Assembly: GCA_959608625.1 (NCBI GenBank)
Contig: CAUHQV010000042.1
Span: forward strand, 1 to 18,072
DNA length: 18,072 bases
Direction: 5' to 3'
Origin: an uncultured Flavobacteriales bacterium
GTDB taxonomy: Bacteria; Bacteroidota; Bacteroidia; Flavobacteriales; UBA1820
This document shows, one piece after another, positions 14,322 to 18,072 of the stretch (positions are counted from its first letter, which is position 1; every line of letters begins with the position of its first letter). Under the pieces are notes generated by a model. It was given only the letters and a program-made list of their open reading frames with translations. It had not been told where the DNA came from and did not search any database. The translations under genes and the position numbers were made by a program.

Positions 14322-16715
14322 TCAGAGCCTTCCGCGCTCGTCCTGGGAGCCGGATTCCACTTTTTTGATCTTCAGATCCTTTTTCCCGGCGGCGAAATTC
14401 CACCGGACGGACAGGCTGACCGTACGCCAGTTCTCCAGATTGGTCGTATACTTGTGATAGGTCTCCCCGCCAGCATTGACTTTAAGTTTCATGGTGTTGA
14501 ACAGGTCGTTGGCGCTCAGGGAAACGATCAGGCGGTTGTCCAGCGCCTTTTTGACGACGGAAGCATACGTGGAGAAGATGCCTTTTATTTTCATGTTTCC
14601 CTGTATTTGGGGCGACTGGTAAAATCCCGAAAAGTCGGCGCTCCAACCTTTTCCGAATTTGAAGTTGTTCTGCAGGCTCCCGATCCACGAGAACTTTTCC
14701 TCGCGCACGCCCTGGTTTTTCTGGATATAGTACATAGCCGTCGCATTGATGTTCAGCCCCCACCATTTGACGATCTCCACCGGGGCCGAGAAAGACATCG
14801 AAAAGTTATCGCCGCTGCCGATGTTCACGTGTTTGTAGATCGTCCGGTCGGGGTCGGTGGGGTCTTGCAGGATCACCTGATTGATCGCATCGCTCCTATG
14901 GGTATAGCCCAAGTCGAGACTGTATTTCGAGAAAAACACCCCCGTCACGCTGTACCGGCTGACATAGGAAGGTTTGATGTACGGGTTGCCTACTACCGAA
15001 CTGAACTCACTCAACGGCATGGTGAACGGATTGAATATCCCGTAATACGGCCGGGAAATCCTCCGGGAGTAATTTACCGAAAGGCTGTGCTTGTTATCCC
15101 TGCCGAAAGGCCGCTGGAGGGAGGCCGAAGGGAAAAAATCGAAATACGACTGGCTGTCGTCCGTATCGAGGGTCAGGCTCCGGCTGGTGAGAGACGTATT
15201 CTCCATCCGCAGCCCGAGTGTGATGTTGTTGCCCCACAACCGGGTGCTCATCCGCCCATACCCGGCCCACACTTCTTCATGATACCGGAACTGGTTGCTC
15301 CGGTTCGGGTCGTCCACCCAGGTTCCACCTTCGTTCACCCGGTAATAGGAGTCGCTGTTGATGGAACTGTTGGCATATTTCGCCCCTAGGGCGTAAGAAA
15401 CGGCCGTCTTCGTTTTTTTCTCGAAATCCGCCCGCACGGTATATACTGTGGTCTTGGCCGGAATGGTCTGGATATAATTGTTGCGGTAATAATTCTCTCC
15501 CGATTCGTTCTTATACACCGCATCGGAATGCATGTAGCTGTCCCCCTGGTTGCGCATAAAGTCGGCGATGATCTTGAAATCGGAACCGAGCGTATCGGTC
15601 TTTATCTTGTAGTAGACCGTGGCGTAGATATTCGATTCGTTCTCCCGCTGGCCGACCATACCGTCCACCCGAGTGTTGGCAGAGGGAGACACCATCCGGG
15701 TCGTATTGGTAGAATTGTTGTTCTCATGGGCATTGAAGTATTCCACCTCGGCCCCTACCTCGCTGCGGTCGTTGATATCGTATACCACGCCGAAATCCCC
15801 GTAATGGCTCTTGCGCGGCATTTTATAATAGGACGAAGAATACTGCCGGGTATCGGTATTGTAAAATTCCGTATCTTCGGAAGTATCCATGAACCGTTCG
15901 CTGTCGCGGTAATTGTACCGTCCGGTAAAGCTCCATTTATTCCGCTTATAGTTCGCGTTGACCGAAGGAGCCAGCGTCGGGTATTTTCCCTGTGTATACG
16001 ATACGGCCGCAGAACCGTTCAGGCCTTCCAGCGCCTGCTTTTTCAAGGTAATACGGATAATCCCGCCCGAACTGTTCGCCTCGTATTCGGCCCCGGCCAC
16101 CGGGATCACTTCTATTTTAAGGATGTCCTCCGCTTTCAGCGTTTCGAGGTAATTCATCAGTTCATCCCCGCTCATGCGCACGTCGCGGTCGTTGATCATC
16201 ACCCGCACACTGCTGTTGCCGTTGATGCTGATGGATCCGCGGGGATCGACCCACACACCGGGTGCATATTTCAAAATATCTTTGGTCGTTTTTCCCACCG
16301 CCAACGGGCTGCCGGCCAGGTTGATGACCATCCGGTCCCCTTTGCGCTCGGTCAAACGGGCGGTGACCACCACATCCGACAACATATGCTCGGACTGCCC
16401 GAGTACGACGCTGCCCAAGTCCGTATTACCGGTCACGTTCACCGGCTTGTCAACCGGGTCGTACCCCATAAAACTGGCCCGGAGGATATACTGTCCGGCA
16501 GGCGCCTTCATGCGGAAGAGTCCGTTGTCATCTGCGGCGGCACTGGCCACCATCGTACTATCCTTGCCCAGAAGGGCGACATTGGCATAGGGCAGCGTTT
16601 CCTTATCGTTCTTTACGCATCCCGAAACCTGGCACAAGGATTCCTGCGCGGAAACGAATCCCGAAAAACCGATAAAAAGCAAAAATAAAAAAATCCTGGA
16701 ATAAAGTGTTTTCAT
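14322..16715 (-). CDS. TonB-dependent receptor-like outer-membrane beta-barrel protein (OMP_b-brl_3 type)
   Basis: The 797-residue protein has a signal peptide (1-23, ending FVSAQ), then a carboxypeptidase-regulatory-like beta-sandwich (~28-107; QVSGCVKNDKETLPYANV and FRMKAPAGQYILRASFMGYD). A plug domain follows (~113-230; DVVVTARLTERKGDRMVINL, APGVWVDPRGSISINGNSSV, SGGIIRITLKKQ). The rest (~240-780) is a beta-barrel with many alternating aromatic strands and ends in VSLSVRWNFAAGKK plus a charged 20-residue tail. Architecture and size fit the outer-membrane beta-barrel family of Bacteroidota (PF14905), not the ~1000-residue SusC nutrient receptors. No SusD gene lies next to it, so the substrate is unknown. 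A wecA terminator lies upstream, so it probably has its own promoter, but I could not identify a good match. Confidence 0.9.
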   Translation of the reverse strand: MKTLYSRIFLFLLFIGFSGFVSAQESLCQVSGCVKNDKETLPYANVALLGKDSTMVASAAADDNGLFRMKAPAGQYILRASFMGYDPVDKPVNVTGNTDLGSVVLGQSEHMLSDVVVTARLTERKGDRMVINLAGSPLAVGKTTKDILKYAPGVWVDPRGSISINGNSSVRVMINDRDVRMSGDELMNYLETLKAEDILKIEVIPVAGAEYEANSSGGIIRITLKKQALEGLNGSAAVSYTQGKYPTLAPSVNANYKRNKWSFTGRYNYRDSERFMDTSEDTEFYNTDTRQYSSSYYKMPRKSHYGDFGVVYDINDRSEVGAEVEYFNAHENNNSTNTTRMVSPSANTRVDGMVGQRENESNIYATVYYKIKTDTLGSDFKIIADFMRNQGDSYMHSDAVYKNESGENYYRNNYIQTIPAKTTVYTVRADFEKKTKTAVSYALGAKYANSSINSDSYYRVNEGGTWVDDPNRSNQFRYHEEVWAGYGRMSTRLWGNNITLGLRMENTSLTSRSLTLDTDDSQSYFDFFPSASLQRPFGRDNKHSLSVNYSRRISRPYYGIFNPFTMPLSEFSSVVGNPYIKPSYVSRYSVTGVFFSKYSLDLGYTHRSDAINQVILQDPTDPDRTIYKHVNIGSGDNFSMSFSAPVEIVKWWGLNINATAMYYIQKNQGVREEKFSWIGSLQNNFKFGKGWSADFSGFYQSPQIQGNMKIKGIFSTYASVVKKALDNRLIVSLSANDLFNTMKLKVNAGGETYHKYTTNLENWRTVSLSVRWNFAAGKKDLKIKKVESGSQDERGRL

Positions 16716-16797
16716 GAGAGAATGTGTTTTTGTCCTTTGCTACATTAGACTGCCCTTTTTCCCAAAAAGTGACACCCGACCGGCCAAAAAACATTTG

Positions 16798-16830
16798 AAA
16801 AAAAATAATCCACTGAATTTCAGTGGATTA
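16798..16830 (-). terminator. Rho-independent terminator after the wecA-like gene
   Basis: An 11-base perfect stem (taatccactga with tcagtggatta) has a 3-base loop. On the minus strand it is followed by eight T. It begins 21 bases after the stop of the wecA-like gene and separates it from the outer-membrane receptor gene. Confidence 0.9.
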
Positions 16831-16851
16831 TATCAATTTTATTTAATGGTA

Positions 16852-17913
16852 TTATCTTTCTATTTTCACCAGTTTATGACGGTTTTCCACCCTGCGTAAG
16901 TATAGCGCGCCTAAAAGCGAAACGATCAGGATAATAGGCACCACATAATAGCTGCTCACAAAATAGGATATGCTCCAAAAAACAAGCATACAAACGATAT
17001 TGCACAGCAGAATGAGGCAGGTCACCTTCCCATGGTTGTACCCCAGCCGGAGCAGGTAATGGTGTGTGTGCTGCGTATCGGGGGAAAAAGGAGAGCGATG
17101 GTTGAGTATCCGGATAATGAATACCCGGAGCGTATCGTACATCGGATACGCCACGAACGTGACTCCCGCCGCAACGAATCCTTTGAATTTCAGCGGATCG
17201 CCTTCCGGCATCGTATCGTTGGCATTGATAAATATCAAGGTACATATCGCGCACGTCATTCCTATCATCAGGCTGCCGGTATCGCCCATAAATATCCGTG
17301 CCGGAGACCAGTTGTATCGCAAAAAGGCGATCAGGGCTCCTGTAAACGACACACATAGAATAGCCCCGAAAAGCCGCCCGGTAAGCAAAAACCATATCGT
17401 AAAACAGGCCAAAGTCGTGACTCCCAATCCGCCGGCCAAACCGTCTATCCCATCTATCAGATTATACGCGTTGATGATCACAATGATCGTAAAGACCGTG
17501 ATCAAATAAGAGGCGACATCCGGCAGATCATAAATACCGAAAAATCCGTAAAGGCTATGGATCCTTATATCGGCCATATACACAAGGGTCGCACCTATTA
17601 CCATGATAAGCAATTTCCGGCTGGCCCGCAAGTTTATCGCATCGTCGGTAAATCCCAGCAGGAACATCAATGAAATAGCGCCAACGATATAGTGGACATT
17701 TGCCTGAAAATCCATTGAAGTGGTAAAAATGACCAGTGTAGCCATCACTGCCACAAATATGGCCAATCCCCCCATGGTGGGAACTGCCCCTTTATGTATC
17801 TTCCGTCCTCCGCCGCTGTCTATTGCCTTAAGCCGCCTGAGGAGTTTGATCAAAAACGGCGTGATCAACAGGCAAACGGCAAACGCCAAAACTCCGGCCA
17901 ACAATATTTCCAT
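16852..17913 (-). CDS. WecA/MraY-family undecaprenyl-phosphate sugar-1-phosphate transferase
   Basis: This polytopic inner-membrane enzyme is expected to transfer a HexNAc-1-phosphate (usually GlcNAc-1-P) from UDP-sugar to undecaprenyl phosphate, starting a surface glycan. From the ATG at 17913 it has 353 residues, with about ten hydrophobic segments. The first helix is followed by KAIDSGGGRKIHKGAVPTMG, the family's conserved cytoplasmic start (Asp, then HxxxxPxxGG-type). GFTDDAINL is the Asp-Asp motif. NAYNLIDGIDGLAGGL is the NxxNxxDGxDGLA motif, and FMGDTGSLMIG follows. TQHTHHYLLRLG near the C-terminus matches the HxHHxLxxxG carbohydrate-recognition region. A TTG 13 codons further upstream is less likely: the ATG gives the usual short tail before the first helix. 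The role in O-antigen, capsule or other polymer cannot be decided without more context. Confidence 0.93.
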   Translation of the reverse strand: MEILLAGVLAFAVCLLITPFLIKLLRRLKAIDSGGGRKIHKGAVPTMGGLAIFVAVMATLVIFTTSMDFQANVHYIVGAISLMFLLGFTDDAINLRASRKLLIMVIGATLVYMADIRIHSLYGFFGIYDLPDVASYLITVFTIIVIINAYNLIDGIDGLAGGLGVTTLACFTIWFLLTGRLFGAILCVSFTGALIAFLRYNWSPARIFMGDTGSLMIGMTCAICTLIFINANDTMPEGDPLKFKGFVAAGVTFVAYPMYDTLRVFIIRILNHRSPFSPDTQHTHHYLLRLGYNHGKVTCLILLCNIVCMLVFWSISYFVSSYYVVPIILIVSLLGALYLRRVENRHKLVKIER

Positions 17914-18031
17914 ACCTACTATGTGCTTCTTGATAGGTTTTGACTGAATCAAAAGTAGTCATACTTTCCGAATAATCAAAGCCGAAATTGCTTCGAACAA
18001 TCATTTTTGTAAAAAACGAACAAATATCCCA

Positions 18032-18039
18032 CAAATATA
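18032..18039 (-). promoter_or_regulatory. Possible -7 box upstream of the wecA-like gene
   Basis: On the minus strand TATATTTG matches the Bacteroidota -7 consensus fully. At 19 bases upstream the sequence is TTAC, a poor match to the -33 TTTG. If used, it gives an untranslated leader of about 110 bases to the ATG at 17913. Confidence 0.4.
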
Positions 18040-18072
18040 AATGTTTTTTCTGAATAAAGTAACCGGATCGAT

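Noticed and set aside
14310..14322. acaggc-a-gcctgt at the end of the outer-membrane receptor gene as a terminator
   Set aside because: The usable stem is about 5 base pairs and there is no clean T-run directly after it, so I do not call a terminator.
14124..16688. Long plus-strand frames (421 and 386 codons) opposite rpmH and the outer-membrane receptor
   Set aside because: They are antisense shadows; the first even crosses the whole rpmH gene and its promoter.
17828..18034. A 68-codon minus-strand frame overlapping the start of the wecA-like gene
   Set aside because: Most of it is the wecA-like coding region in another frame, and no domain or clear ribosome binding site supports it. A leader-peptide role cannot be excluded but has no evidence.

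Overview
The window looks like a Bacteroidota chromosome, probably order Bacteroidales; an Alistipes/Rikenellaceae-like source is only a guess from gene style and fairly high GC. Support comes from the Bacteroidota-type promoters (TTTG, 19 bases, TAnnTTTG) in front of rpmH and carB, the weak ribosome binding sites, the OMP_b-brl_3 type outer-membrane barrel with a carboxypeptidase-regulatory-like N-terminus, and a split RHS/YD-repeat gene pair of the kind common in this phylum.

Layout. (1) Positions 1-5445, minus strand: a two-gene operon for large exported RHS-family proteins. The upstream gene (5445 to 1726) is complete. The second (from 1689) runs off the left edge, so its core and any C-terminal effector lie outside the window. 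(2) Positions 5446-5915: an AT-rich, gene-free leader with two inverted repeats and, at its far end, the terminator of tRNA-Ser(GGA) at 5916-6002. (3) Positions 6107-9294, minus strand: a tight operon of an App1-type phosphatidate phosphatase, a PlsC-type acyltransferase and type I L-asparaginase. (4) Positions 9326-10890, plus strand: a diacylglycerol/lipid kinase and a predicted lipoprotein, divergent from (3) with only 31 bases between start codons. (5) A strong hairpin at 10909-10942 separates this from carB (13807 to 10961, minus), a carbamoyl-phosphate synthase large subunit lacking the usual C-terminal allosteric domain. (6) rpmH (ribosomal protein L34, 52 aa), with its own near-ideal promoter and terminator. 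(7) A TonB-receptor-like outer-membrane protein (16715 to 14322, minus). (8) A WecA/MraY-type polyprenyl-phosphate sugar-phosphate transferase (17913 to 16852, minus), with a terminator behind it.

How the genes fit together. The centre of the window is a phospholipid-headgroup locus: a DAG kinase (DAG to PA) faces a PA phosphatase (PA to DAG) and an acyltransferase (lyso-PA to PA or similar), so opposing reactions are divergently transcribed around one short shared control region. The wecA-like gene and the outer-membrane receptor also concern the envelope. carB, rpmH and the tRNA are housekeeping genes.

Most of the window is ordinary core genome. The parts that merit a second look are the split RHS pair with its base-composition jump at the 3' end of the first gene, the palindromes in its leader, the CarB without a regulatory domain, and the shared control region of the lipid locus. 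I saw no CRISPR array, transposase or defence system.
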